Source of the DNA: Streptomyces sp. BV286
Lineage (GTDB): Bacteria > Actinomycetota > Actinomycetes > Streptomycetales > Streptomycetaceae
Length of the DNA: 64,000 nt
Assembly (NCBI RefSeq): GCF_019090165.1
Contig: NZ_JAHRIB010000100.1
Location: 62,001 to 126,000, forward strand
Direction: 5' to 3'
The notes beneath the pieces were generated by a model. That model saw only the letters and a list, made by a program, of their open reading frames with translations. It had not been told where the DNA came from and did no database searches. Shown piece after piece: positions 17,412-25,678 of the stretch (positions are counted from its first letter, which is position 1; every line of letters starts with the position of its first letter). The position numbers and the translations under genes were made by a program.

Positions 17412-18302
17412 TCAGGGGCCTGCCACGCGCACCGCCCCGGATACGCATTCCGCGGTCAGCGGCAGCGGACCGAGCGGCTCCCCGTCGGCGTATCCCGTGA
17501 TCCCCTCCGCGGCCAGCTCGACCCTCGCGGCCCGGTGCACGGTGACCTTGGGATGACCGACGTGCGTGCCCCTGTAGACCCGGGGGAAGACGCGGAGCAG
17601 TGTCGTGCGGCTGCACGCGGCGACCACGGTGACGTCGAACAGCCCGTCCGTGAGGTCCGCGCCCGGGCAGATCCGCATGCCTCCCCCGTAACCGGGCCCG
17701 TTCCCGACGGCCACCAGCGTCGCCTCGACCTCCCGGACCTCGCCGTCGTCCAGGGTGACGCGGTACGGGATGGGCCTGAGGGCGGCGAGTTCGGCGAGCA
17801 TCGCGAGGTCGTACGTGAAACGTCCGGTGGGCCATCGCATGCGGTTGCCACGGTCGTTGACCCTCGAGTCGAAGCCGGAGGCGAGGACCGTCCCGAACCA
17901 GGTGCCCGCCACCCGTCCGAGGTCGATGTCCCGCAGCCGGGCTTCCTTGAGCGCCTCGGCGACCACGCGTCCGGCGGCGGCCGGATCGCGCACGGGCAGC
18001 CCCAGGGCGCGCGCGAAGTCGTTCCCGGTGCCGACGGCGACGAGGCCCAGCGGCGTACTCGTCCCTGCGACGGCCTGGAGAGCGAGGTTCGCCATGCCGT
18101 CGCCGCCGACGGCCACGAGGGCGCCGGTGCCGGACTCCACGGCGTCGCGCGCGCGGGCGAGGGCGTCCTCGGCGTTCTCCCCGAGGACCGTGCGTACGGA
18201 GAAGCCCGCGGCCCGCAGGGCTGAGGCGGCCGGCTGCGCCGCGCGGGCGCCCCGGCCGCGTCCCGCGGCGGGGTTGACGAAGAGGGTGATCTCGCTGGTC
18301 AC
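17412..18302 (-). CDS. Diacylglycerol/lipid kinase family protein (DagK/YegS-like)
   Basis: A 296-residue protein starting at the GTG at 18302. The N-terminal catalytic domain has VNPAAGRGRGARA, the conserved VAVGGDGMANLALQAV loop and LVAVGTGNDFARALGLP, which are the DAGK_cat signatures for ATP and Mg binding. The C-terminal half carries the family's second sandwich domain (PGYGGGMRICPGADLTDGLFDV). It should phosphorylate diacylglycerol or a related lipid at the membrane. It lies 31 nt downstream of tatC on the same strand and is probably part of the tat transcript. Confidence 0.93.
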   Translation of the reverse strand: MTSEITLFVNPAAGRGRGARAAQPAASALRAAGFSVRTVLGENAEDALARARDAVESGTGALVAVGGDGMANLALQAVAGTSTPLGLVAVGTGNDFARALGLPVRDPAAAGRVVAEALKEARLRDIDLGRVAGTWFGTVLASGFDSRVNDRGNRMRWPTGRFTYDLAMLAELAALRPIPYRVTLDDGEVREVEATLVAVGNGPGYGGGMRICPGADLTDGLFDVTVVAACSRTTLLRVFPRVYRGTHVGHPKVTVHRAARVELAAEGITGYADGEPLGPLPLTAECVSGAVRVAGP

Positions 18303-18333
18303 GGCCCGGACCCTACAAGGTCGTCGGGCGACG

Positions 18334-19296
18334 TCAGGTCACGTCGTCGTAACCGTTGACCCGGTCCCGCTCCCGACCGGAGTCCGACTGCGCGGGCAGC
18401 GCGCGGGTGGCCGACACGGACTCGATCTCGCCGATGTCGTCGGGGGTGAGGTCGAGCTCCGAGGCCTCGTCGTCGTCCGGCCCCTCGGCTTCGCGACGGG
18501 CCCTGCGGCGGTCGTTGAGCAGCGAGAAGGCGGTGGCCGCGAAGTACAGGATCCAGATGGGTCCGGCGAGCGCCAGCATCGTCAGGGGGTCGGTGCTGGG
18601 CGTGGCGACGGCCGCGAACACGGTGATGCCCATGATCATGCCGCGCCACCAGCCGGCCATGCGCCTGCCGGTGATCACTCCGCTCATGTTGAGCATCGCC
18701 AGGAGCAGCGGCAGCTCGAAGGAGAGACCGAAGACGACGACCATGCGGGTCACGAGGTCGAGCAGGTCGTCCAGTGGCAGCAGGTTGTCGACACCGAACG
18801 GCGTGAACTCGATCAGGACCTTCGCGGTGGTGGGCAGCACCTTGTAGGCGAAGAAGGCGCCACCGAGGAAGAGCGGGACGCCCGACGCGACGAACGCGTA
18901 GGCGTACTTCTTCTCGCTCTTGTGCAGACCGGGCGCGACGAAGGCCCAGAGCTGGTAGAGCCAGATCGGCGAGGCCAGCACGATGCCGGCCATCAGCGAG
19001 ACCTTCAGGGCCAGCGTGAACGGTGTGAGCAGGCCGTTGATCGTGATCTGCGCACAGGGGTCGTCGGACGACGACTTCGCCAGCTGCTGGAAGGTCTTGT
19101 CGCAGCCGACCTCTTTGAGGATCGGCTCCGTGAAGAAGTTGATGATGTCGTTGTAGAAGAACGCGGCGACGACCGTGACGAGGACGATGGCCAGCATCGC
19201 CTTCGCGAGCCGGTTGCGGAGCTCACGAAGGTGCTCCGCGAGGGGCATCCGCCCCTCCGGATCCTTCTCTTCCTTCTTGCGGGCGGACTTCAGCAA
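18334..19296 (-). CDS. tatC: Twin-arginine translocase subunit TatC
   Basis: A 320-residue membrane protein beginning with a TTG at 19296. The family hallmark MPLAEHLRELRNRL precedes the first helix, and six hydrophobic segments follow, including PIWLYQLWAFVAPGL and the FGLSFELPLLLAML helix. The C-terminal 65 residues are acidic and cytoplasmic, longer than in enterobacterial TatC. TatC binds twin-arginine signal peptides and forms the translocase with TatA; Streptomyces relies heavily on this route. It follows tatA by 47 nt. Confidence 0.97.
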   Translation of the reverse strand: MLKSARKKEEKDPEGRMPLAEHLRELRNRLAKAMLAIVLVTVVAAFFYNDIINFFTEPILKEVGCDKTFQQLAKSSSDDPCAQITINGLLTPFTLALKVSLMAGIVLASPIWLYQLWAFVAPGLHKSEKKYAYAFVASGVPLFLGGAFFAYKVLPTTAKVLIEFTPFGVDNLLPLDDLLDLVTRMVVVFGLSFELPLLLAMLNMSGVITGRRMAGWWRGMIMGITVFAAVATPSTDPLTMLALAGPIWILYFAATAFSLLNDRRRARREAEGPDDDEASELDLTPDDIGEIESVSATRALPAQSDSGRERDRVNGYDDVT

Positions 19297-19343
19297 CCCA
19301 CGTTCCCATCTCGTGCGGCGGGCCGGAGGTCACCGGCCCTGCG

Positions 19344-19628
19344 TCAGCGCTTGGTCGTGTCCGTCGGCTCGCTGACCGGGCGCGAGCTGGTCACGTCGCC
19401 GGGCGCGGCCTGGATGGTGCGCTGGGGCTGCTGGTCGTCGTGCGGCGGGGCGGCCGCGGTGGCGCTGTCGTCCTTGCCCTCGGACTTCATCGCCTTGGCC
19501 TCGCTCTTGAGGATGCGGGCGGACTTGCCCAGCGAGCGGGCCATGTCCGGAAGCTTCTTCGCGCCGAACAGCAGGATGATGACGACGAGGATGAGAATGA
19601 TCTCGGGAGCGCCGAGCCTTCCGAACAT
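19344..19628 (-). CDS. tatA: Twin-arginine translocase subunit TatA
   Basis: A 94-residue protein with one N-terminal transmembrane helix ([15 protein letters not shown]), the invariant [16 protein letters not shown] hinge and amphipathic helix, then a charged tail of about 55 residues rich in Lys, Asp, Pro and Gln. ATG at 19628 with AGAAGG upstream. It polymerises to form the Tat pore. First gene of the tatA-tatC-lipid kinase series. Confidence 0.97.
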   Translation of the reverse strand: MFGRLGAPEIILILVVIILLFGAKKLPDMARSLGKSARILKSEAKAMKSEGKDDSATAAAPPHDDQQPQRTIQAAPGDVTSSRPVSEPTDTTKR

Positions 19629-19864
19629 AAGCTTTTACCTTCTCACCGAGGCGGCGTGGTGGGTTGCTGCCCGACCGGTCGGACGTCTGTCCGAGGATCG
19701 TGCTGACAGCGATCGTAACGCTCAGGGGTAAACGCGGGGCAATCCCTGTGCGTACTCCCGGTTCGCGGTCCGCGCCTCGCTCTCCGGGCCGCGACCAGCA
19801 GCGTACCTGCCGATCCTGCGAAGTTGACAGGTCGGAGTGACCCAAAGCGCGGGGGCGGGAGGGC

Positions 19865-20059
19865 TCAGAGGGCGTCCGCGGCGCGGGCCGCGCCTGCCGA
19901 GGCGTGCTCCAGGTCCTCGGCCGCGCGGTTGATCCGACGTGCGGATTCGCCGACCTGCCTGCCCAGACGCTCCGCTTCCAGGAAGACACGGACGGCGAGC
20001 ACAGCGAGGACGGCGATTCCCAGGAAACCCACAGCGATCGCGAACATCGGCCAGAACAT
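19865..20059 (-). CDS. Small single-pass membrane protein of unknown function
   Basis: A 64-residue protein: an N-terminal transmembrane helix (MFAIAVGFLGIAVLAVLAVRVF) followed by an amphipathic, possibly coiled-coil helix (EAERLGRQVGESARRINRAAEDLEHA). It is 10 nt downstream of the zinc-ribbon gene and probably the last gene of the pafB-pafC operon. I do not recognise a function; the fold suggests a membrane-anchored helical adaptor. Confidence 0.75.
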   Translation of the reverse strand: MFWPMFAIAVGFLGIAVLAVLAVRVFLEAERLGRQVGESARRINRAAEDLEHASAGAARAADAL

Positions 20060-20069
20060 GGGGTCGACC

Positions 20070-20372
20070 CTAAGCCCCTCGGACCGTGGCGTGCAGGCGC
20101 AGGGCCCGCACCCCTCCGCCGGTGAGGAGTTCGACGATGCGCTCCCCGGCGGGCTTGCGGACCGCCGCGCCGCACTCCGGGCAGGTGAAGGAGTAGAAGG
20201 TGGTCCGATGTGTGGCGCCGATGACCAGGCGCAGGGCGCTCGCGGAGAGTTCGAAACCGACCCGGCAGTCGGGGCACGCGGCCTTGAAGACCACGGGATC
20301 CACTCTCGTCATCCCCGAAAATGCGGATGCTACGGACATTTCGCTCGTACCAGACATCGCCGACCCGCTCAA
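20070..20372 (-). CDS. Small zinc-ribbon-like protein
   Basis: A 100-residue protein with two CxxC pairs: ACPDCRVGFE and TCPECGAAVRK, spaced about 34 residues apart, consistent with a zinc ribbon. The start is a TTG at 20372 that overlaps the pafC stop as TTGA, with AGGAG eight bases upstream; ATG codons at 20357 and 20339 are alternatives. The overlap indicates translational coupling to pafC. A link to PafBC-dependent stress responses is suggested only by position. Confidence 0.8.
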   Translation of the reverse strand: MSGSAMSGTSEMSVASAFSGMTRVDPVVFKAACPDCRVGFELSASALRLVIGATHRTTFYSFTCPECGAAVRKPAGERIVELLTGGGVRALRLHATVRGA

Positions 20373-21499
20373 AGCCCTTGCTCCTGCCTGCCGTACAGCC
20401 CGTCATGAACTCCGTGCGGCCCGCCGTCCGGGCGCTGCGCTCCCACGCCGCCGGGCGGACCCCCCGGACCGCCGCCGTGCGGCGCACCGGGGCGATCCTG
20501 CGGCCGGTCCCCGTCGTCGTACGTGCCCTGCGGACCGTCGTAGGCGGCGAGAGCCTCCCGGGCTGCCCGGCGGGCGCTGTCCGCGACCTCCGGCGGCGAG
20601 ACGATCCGGCCGTCACCCCCGAGCCGCAGGGCGAGGCGGCGCAGCGACGCGGGTTCGGGGGTGCGCAGGGTGATCCGCAGCCCGCCGTCCGGCAGCTCCT
20701 CGGCGCTGTCGTGGGGGTAGTACTCGGCGACCCAGCGCCCGCCGGGACCGACCTCCACGACGACCTCCGGGTCCTCGGCCGCGGGCTGCACCAGCCCTTC
20801 CGAGAGGTCCCGCAGCTCGATCTCGGGCGGCGCGGACGGCTCGTCGAGGATCTTGATCTCGGCGACCCGGTCGAGCCGGAAGGTGCGCCGGGCCTCCGAG
20901 CGGCGGCACCAGGCCTCCACATAGGTGTGCCCCACGCTGACCAGGCGGATCGGGTCGATCTCACGCTCGGACAGCTCGTCCCGCGAGGGTGAGTAGTAGC
21001 GGATCCACAGCCTGCGCCGCTCGGAGATCGCCCGGTCTACGTCCGCGAAGACCCCGCCCTCCGCCTCGAAGGTGACCGAGAGCCGGGAGCTGGCGCCGGC
21101 CGCCTCGCCCGAGGCGGCCTCCACCTTCGCGGTGGCCCGCAAAAGCGCCTGCCGGTCCCCCTCGCGCAGACCCGGCAGGGTCGAGACGGCCCGCGCGGCC
21201 ACCAGCAGCGCGGTCGCCTCGTCGGCGGCGATCCGCAGCGGCTCCGCGACGTCGTCCGGGTTGTGCCACCAGATCCGGTCGCCGTCGGTGTCGATGTCGA
21301 GCAGGTCGCCGCCCCGGAAGCTGGTCCCGCACAGCGGCAGCACGTCGAGGTCGGAGATCAGCTCGTCCTCGGTGATCCCGAAGGCCCGGGCCACGTCCTC
21401 CACCCGCGCGCCGGGGCGCTCGCGCAGATACGTCACCAGGGAGAGCATCCGCCGGGTCTGGTCGATCGCGTTCGTGGGCCTGGCCGGTTTTCCTACCAC
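20369..21499 (-). CDS. pafC: WYL-domain transcriptional regulator PafC
   Basis: A 376-residue regulator starting at the GTG at 21499, 15 nt after pafB. The N-terminal winged helix-turn-helix (LSLVTYLRERPGARVEDVARAFGITEDELISDLDVL) is followed by a WYL domain (residues about 140-220, RRLWIRYYSPSRDEL and VEAWCRRSEARRTFRLDRV) and a WCX-type C-terminal domain. The last 70 residues are Gly/Pro-rich and low in complexity, an extension probably not needed for activity. In mycobacteria PafB and PafC form a heterodimer that activates the LexA-independent DNA-damage regulon; the WYL domain is thought to sense nucleic acid. Confidence 0.93.
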   Translation of the reverse strand: MVGKPARPTNAIDQTRRMLSLVTYLRERPGARVEDVARAFGITEDELISDLDVLPLCGTSFRGGDLLDIDTDGDRIWWHNPDDVAEPLRIAADEATALLVAARAVSTLPGLREGDRQALLRATAKVEAASGEAAGASSRLSVTFEAEGGVFADVDRAISERRRLWIRYYSPSRDELSEREIDPIRLVSVGHTYVEAWCRRSEARRTFRLDRVAEIKILDEPSAPPEIELRDLSEGLVQPAAEDPEVVVEVGPGGRWVAEYYPHDSAEELPDGGLRITLRTPEPASLRRLALRLGGDGRIVSPPEVADSARRAAREALAAYDGPQGTYDDGDRPQDRPGAPHGGGPGGPPGGVGAQRPDGGPHGVHDGLYGRQEQGL

Positions 21500-21514
21500 T
21501 TTCCTACGTCCCCC

Positions 21515-22468
21515 TCAGCCCTTGGCCACTGCGCGCAGCCGGTCCACGACGTCGGCCCGCAGCTCGGCGGGCTCCAGGACCACCACGTCCGGCCCGAACT
21601 CCACGAGCCAGGCGTCCAGGCCGTGCCCGTACGGAATCTCCAACTCGTCCCAGCCGTCGCCGAGTTCCCGAACGGAGGCAGCCTTGGCGCGCAGCGGGTA
21701 GCCCGAGCCCGTCCGCAGCCGGATCAGCGCCGTGCGGTCGGTGATGTCCCCCGCCCAGCCCGCGACGGTCTCCCGCACGGTCACGACGTCGGGCACCTCG
21801 GCCGTGTACGTGCCACTGCGGGTACGGACCTTGCCCGTGATCCGGGACAGCCGGAAGACACGCTCGGCTCCCCGGTCGCGGTCCCAGCCGGCCAGGTACC
21901 AGTGACCGCGCCAGCACTCGAGCGCCCAGGGCTCGACGTTGCGGGGTCCGGGGCGGGCCGCGCTCGCCTTGCGGTAGTCGAAAGTGACGGGGCGCCGGTC
22001 GCGGCAGGCGAGCATCAGCGGCTCGAAGGCGGCCTCGTGCACGGGGATGCGCGGCTCCAGCGCGCCGTGCGGCTCGTACGGGTCGACGCCCTCCGGCAGA
22101 CCCGCGGCGCGCAGCTTCTGCAGGGCGCCGCTCGCCGCGCCCGCGAGGCGGGCCTGCTGCCACACCTTGGCGGCGAGACCGAGGGCGGCGGCCTCCTCGG
22201 CGTCGAGCGTGATGGGCGGCAGACGGTTGCTGTCGCGGCGGGCCAGGTACCCGATCTCGCCGTCGAGGTTCTCCACCGTCTCGATGACCAGGCCGAGTTC
22301 GCGCAGATCGTCCTTGTCCCGCTCGAACATCCGGTTGAAGGAGTCGTCCGAACTGGCTTCCAGATAGGCCTCGATGGACTCACGGAGCTCACGTTTGCTG
22401 AGCGGTCGCCGCGTCCCGAGCAGACACAGCGCCAGGTTCATCAGCCGCTCCGCCTTGGCAATGGCCAT
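21515..22468 (-). CDS. pafB: WYL-domain transcriptional regulator PafB
   Basis: A 317-residue paralogue of PafC from the ATG at 22468, preceded by GGAAGG. The N-terminal HTH begins AERLMNLALCLLGTRRPLSKRELRESIEAY; the WYL domain includes PVTFDYRKASAARPGPRNVEPWALECWRGHWYLAGWDRDRGAERVFRLSRI. It should pair with PafC. A terminator hairpin just upstream (22536-22563) separates it from the FKBP genes, so pafB probably has its own promoter. Confidence 0.94.
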   Translation of the reverse strand: MAIAKAERLMNLALCLLGTRRPLSKRELRESIEAYLEASSDDSFNRMFERDKDDLRELGLVIETVENLDGEIGYLARRDSNRLPPITLDAEEAAALGLAAKVWQQARLAGAASGALQKLRAAGLPEGVDPYEPHGALEPRIPVHEAAFEPLMLACRDRRPVTFDYRKASAARPGPRNVEPWALECWRGHWYLAGWDRDRGAERVFRLSRITGKVRTRSGTYTAEVPDVVTVRETVAGWAGDITDRTALIRLRTGSGYPLRAKAASVRELGDGWDELEIPYGHGLDAWLVEFGPDVVVLEPAELRADVVDRLRAVAKG

Positions 22469-22535
22469 CGACGCCCTTCCTATGGTGCTTCCGACCGATG
22501 ACCGTACCGCCCCGGGGTGTCGCGGCAAAAGCCGA

Positions 22536-22563
22536 GGGCCCATGCCCGGACAGGCATGGGCCC
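22536..22563 (-). terminator. Rho-independent terminator after the FKBP gene
   Basis: GGGCCCATGCC and GGCATGGGCCC form an 11-bp perfect stem with a 6-base loop. On the minus strand it is followed by TCGGCTTTTGCC, a short U-tract. It lies between the FKBP stop and the pafB start. A smaller hairpin (GTTCTC-GCG-GAGAAC, 22663-22677) abuts the FKBP stop codon. Confidence 0.8.
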
Positions 22564-22677
22564 CAAGTGATCGAATCCCGTCGGATCGTGATCACGCGGC
22601 GTACGACGACCGGACCGTGATCCGGACTTCATGATGATCGGACCGCGGAGTCCCCGCGGCCGGTTCTCGCGGAGAAC

Positions 22678-23049
22678 TCAGACCCCGACCAGGTCACAGA
22701 CGAAGATCAGCGTCTCACCGGGACCGATACGGCCACCGGCACCGCGGTCGCCGTACGCGAGGTGCGCCGGGATGATCAGCTGGCGGCGGCCGCCGACCTT
22801 CATACCCTGCACGCCCTGGTCCCAGCCCGCGATGACCTGGCCGACGCCCAGCTGGAAGTTGAGCGGCGTACCGCGGTTCCAGGACGCGTCGAACTCCTCA
22901 CCCGTGGAGAAGGCCACACCGACGTAGTGGACGGAGACGGTGTCGCCCGCCTTGGCCACCGGGCCGTCGCCCTCCCAGATGTCCTTGATCTCGAGGTCCG
23001 CCGGGGGCTCGCCGCCCGGGAAGTCGATCTCGGGCTTCTCGATGCTCAC
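22678..23049 (-). CDS. FKBP-type peptidyl-prolyl cis-trans isomerase, cytoplasmic
   Basis: A 123-residue single-domain FKBP beginning at a GTG (23049) with AGGAG eight bases upstream. Core residues of the FK506-binding fold are visible: VSVHYVGVAFSTGEEFDASW, FQLGVGQVIAGWDQGVQGMKVGGRRQLIIPAHLAYGDRG and ETLIFVCDLV. No signal peptide. It catalyses prolyl isomerisation in protein folding. It is 85 nt downstream of a secreted double-FKBP gene on the same strand. Confidence 0.95.
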   Translation of the reverse strand: MSIEKPEIDFPGGEPPADLEIKDIWEGDGPVAKAGDTVSVHYVGVAFSTGEEFDASWNRGTPLNFQLGVGQVIAGWDQGVQGMKVGGRRQLIIPAHLAYGDRGAGGRIGPGETLIFVCDLVGV

Positions 23050-23134
23050 GTTTCTGGCTCCTGCTTGTTTGCGGCATGTTTGCGGCGCCTTCGTACAACA
23101 AGGCAACGCGGACAGTCTTGCATCCCCGGAGCGG

Positions 23135-24142
23135 TTACATCTTCGCCAGGATGTCGACGGTGAAGACGAGTACCGAGTCCTTCTTGATGCCGCTGCCCTG
23201 CGGCGGGCTGTCGCCGTAGCCGAGGGCCGGCGGAACCACGATCAGGACGCGGCTGCCGACCTTCTTGCCGGTCAGACCCTGCGCCCAACCCTTGACGACC
23301 TGCTGCAACGAGAACGAGGTGAGCTGTCCGCGGCTGTACGTGGAGTCGAACTCCTTGCCGTCGGCCCACAGCACGCCCTTGTACTGGACCAGGACGGTGT
23401 CGCTCGCGCCGACCTCGTCCCCGTCGCCCTCCAGGACGTAGTTCGCGACGAGCTTCTTCGGCGCGGTCTTCTTCGGTACGTCGATGGACGGGGCCTTGCC
23501 GTCGGTGTTGGTGCCGACCTTCGGCAGGTCGATGTTGTCCTGTGCGACGGCCGTCCCCTTGGCGGAGCTCTTGCCGTTGAAGACCTTCTGGATGTCGACG
23601 ACGAAGACCAGCGTGTCGGTGCCCTTGATGCCCGCCTGCTCGTTGCCCGACGTGCCGTAGCCCCAGGTCGGCGGCACTGCCATCTCGACGCGGCTGCCGG
23701 CCTTCTTGCCCGTGAGGGCATAGCGCCAGCCGTCGATAATCTGCCCCTGGGCCAGCTGGATGAGCAGCGGCGTCTTGCGGTCGTAGGAGTTGTCGAAGAC
23801 CTTCGCCGAGGACCAGATCTGGCCGAGGTAGTGGGCCTGGATGTAGTCGTTCTCCGCGACCGTCTGGCCGGTGCCCACGATGACCGTCTCGACCGCGAGG
23901 TCCTTCGAGGGGTCCTTGGTGCCCTTGGCGACGGTGGGCTTCTGACCGAACTTCTCTCCGGCGGTGATACCCGGCAGCGGCCCGTCGACGATCTTCGGCG
24001 GGGGTGCCGCCGAGCCTGACGGCGAGGCCGAGGGGGACGGACTGTCGCTGGACTGTGCCTTGTCCGACTTGTCGTCGTCACCGCATCCGGCGAGAGTGAC
24101 CAGTCCAGCGGGGACGGCGATAAGAAGTGAGCGTCGGCGCAC
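23135..24142 (-). CDS. Lipoprotein with two FKBP-type prolyl isomerase domains
   Basis: A 335-residue protein from the GTG at 24142. The signal peptide is short and basic (RRRSLLIAVPAGLVTLAGC) with lipobox TLAGC, so it should be an exported lipoprotein. After a Ser/Pro-rich linker there are two FKBP domains: the first contains YIQAHYLGQIWSSAKVFDNSY and LTGKKAGSRVEMAVPPTWGYG, the second VLVQYKGVLWADGKEFDSTYSRG and LTGKKVGSRVLIVVPPALGYG. It probably assists folding of exported proteins. It is downstream of pafA in the same orientation, 165 nt apart. Confidence 0.95.
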   Translation of the reverse strand: MRRRSLLIAVPAGLVTLAGCGDDDKSDKAQSSDSPSPSASPSGSAAPPPKIVDGPLPGITAGEKFGQKPTVAKGTKDPSKDLAVETVIVGTGQTVAENDYIQAHYLGQIWSSAKVFDNSYDRKTPLLIQLAQGQIIDGWRYALTGKKAGSRVEMAVPPTWGYGTSGNEQAGIKGTDTLVFVVDIQKVFNGKSSAKGTAVAQDNIDLPKVGTNTDGKAPSIDVPKKTAPKKLVANYVLEGDGDEVGASDTVLVQYKGVLWADGKEFDSTYSRGQLTSFSLQQVVKGWAQGLTGKKVGSRVLIVVPPALGYGDSPPQGSGIKKDSVLVFTVDILAKM

Positions 24143-24307
24143 GGTGGGGGCCTCGTATCGGTCGATCTTGGTTGATGGCGTGCGCGCAACTCTACGACGT
24201 GAGAAGGGCGCCGTACGGAAAACGTACGGCGCCCAGCGTTGCGTTCCGGAATCCCTCGCTCGTGAGTTCACTCGAGCGGGAGGTGCCCTGTCCGGACACA
24301 AGGTGAC

Positions 24308-25669
24308 TCACATTCCGGCGATCAGCTTCTCCACCCGGTCGTCGACGGAACGGAACGGGTCCTTGCACAACACGGTGCGCTGTGCCTGGTCGTTGAGCTT
24401 CAGATGGACCCAGTCGACGGTGAAATCTCTGCGCTGTTCCTGCGCGCGGCGGATGAAGTCGCCGCGCAACCGGGCCCGAGTGGTCTGCGGCGGCACCGAC
24501 TTGCCCTCGAAGATCTTCAAGTCGTTGCAGATCCGGGCGGCTTGGCCCCGCTTCTCCAGCAGGTAGTACAGACCCCGGCGACGGTGGATGTCGTGGTAGG
24601 CGAGGTCTATCTGCGCGACGCGCGGGTTCGACATCGTCATGTTGTGCTTGGCGCGGTACCGCTCGATGAGCTGGTACTTCATCACCCAGTCGATCTCGGT
24701 GCCGATCCGGTCGAGGTCCTCCGACTCGATCGAGTCCAGCGTGCGGCCCCACAGCTCCAGGACCTGGTCGACCACTCCGGTACGGATACCGCGGCGCTCG
24801 ACGAAGTCCACGGCCTTCTCGTAGTACTCGCGCTGCACCTCCAGCGCGGAGGCCTCCCGGCCGCTGGCCAGACGCACCTTGCGGCGGCCCGTGATGTCGT
24901 GGCTGACCTCGCGGATCGCCCGGATCGGGTTCTCCAGGGTCAGGTCGCGCATCACCGTGCCCGCCTCGATCATGCGCAGCACGAGGTCGGTGGCACCGAC
25001 CTTGAGGAGCATGGTCGTCTCGGACATGTTCGAGTCGCCGACGATGACGTGGAGCCTGCGGTAGCGCTCGGCGTCCGCGTGCGGTTCGTCCCGGGTGTTG
25101 ATGATCGGCCGGGAGCGGGTCGTCGCCGAGGAGACGCCCTCCCAGATGTGCTCGGCCCGCTGGCTGACGCAGTACACCGCGCCTCGCGGGGTCTGCAGCA
25201 CCTTGCCGGCACCGCAGAGGAGCTGCCTCGTGACGAGGAACGGAATGAGAATGTCCGCGAGCCGGGAGAACTCCCCGTGACGGGCCACCAGATAGTTCTC
25301 GTGGCAGCCGTAGGAGTTGCCCGCCGAGTCGGTGTTGTTCTTGAAGAGGTAGACGTCGCCCGCGATTCCTTCCTCGTGCAGGCGTCGTTCGGCGTCTACC
25401 AGGAGTCCTTCCAGAATGCGTTCGCCGGCCTTGTCGTGGGTGACGAGTTCCGTCACGTTGTCACATTCGGGAGTGGCGTATTCCGGATGTGATCCCACGT
25501 CGAGATAGAGGCGGGCACCGTTTCGCAGAAAGACGTTGCTGCTGCGGCCCCATGACACGACACGGCGGAAGAGGTACCGCGCCACCTCGTCGGGAGACAG
25601 GCGCCGCTGTCCCCTGAACGTACACGTGACGCCGTACTCGTTCTCCAGCCCGAAAATGCGGCGGTCCAT
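24308..25669 (-). CDS. pafA: Pup-protein ligase PafA
   Basis: A 453-residue member of the glutamine-synthetase-like Pup ligase family. The N-terminus [16 protein letters not shown] carries the catalytic Glu of the GLENEYG motif; [17 protein letters not shown] and [13 protein letters not shown] are the other signature blocks. PafA phosphorylates the C-terminal Glu of Pup with ATP and joins it to substrate lysines. The start at 25669 is only 9 nt after the MFS stop, and no good Shine-Dalgarno sequence is visible, so expression may depend on the upstream gene or on a leaderless transcript. Confidence 0.97.
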   Translation of the reverse strand: MDRRIFGLENEYGVTCTFRGQRRLSPDEVARYLFRRVVSWGRSSNVFLRNGARLYLDVGSHPEYATPECDNVTELVTHDKAGERILEGLLVDAERRLHEEGIAGDVYLFKNNTDSAGNSYGCHENYLVARHGEFSRLADILIPFLVTRQLLCGAGKVLQTPRGAVYCVSQRAEHIWEGVSSATTRSRPIINTRDEPHADAERYRRLHVIVGDSNMSETTMLLKVGATDLVLRMIEAGTVMRDLTLENPIRAIREVSHDITGRRKVRLASGREASALEVQREYYEKAVDFVERRGIRTGVVDQVLELWGRTLDSIESEDLDRIGTEIDWVMKYQLIERYRAKHNMTMSNPRVAQIDLAYHDIHRRRGLYYLLEKRGQAARICNDLKIFEGKSVPPQTTRARLRGDFIRRAQEQRRDFTVDWVHLKLNDQAQRTVLCKDPFRSVDDRVEKLIAGM

Positions 25670-25678
25670 GACTGAACA

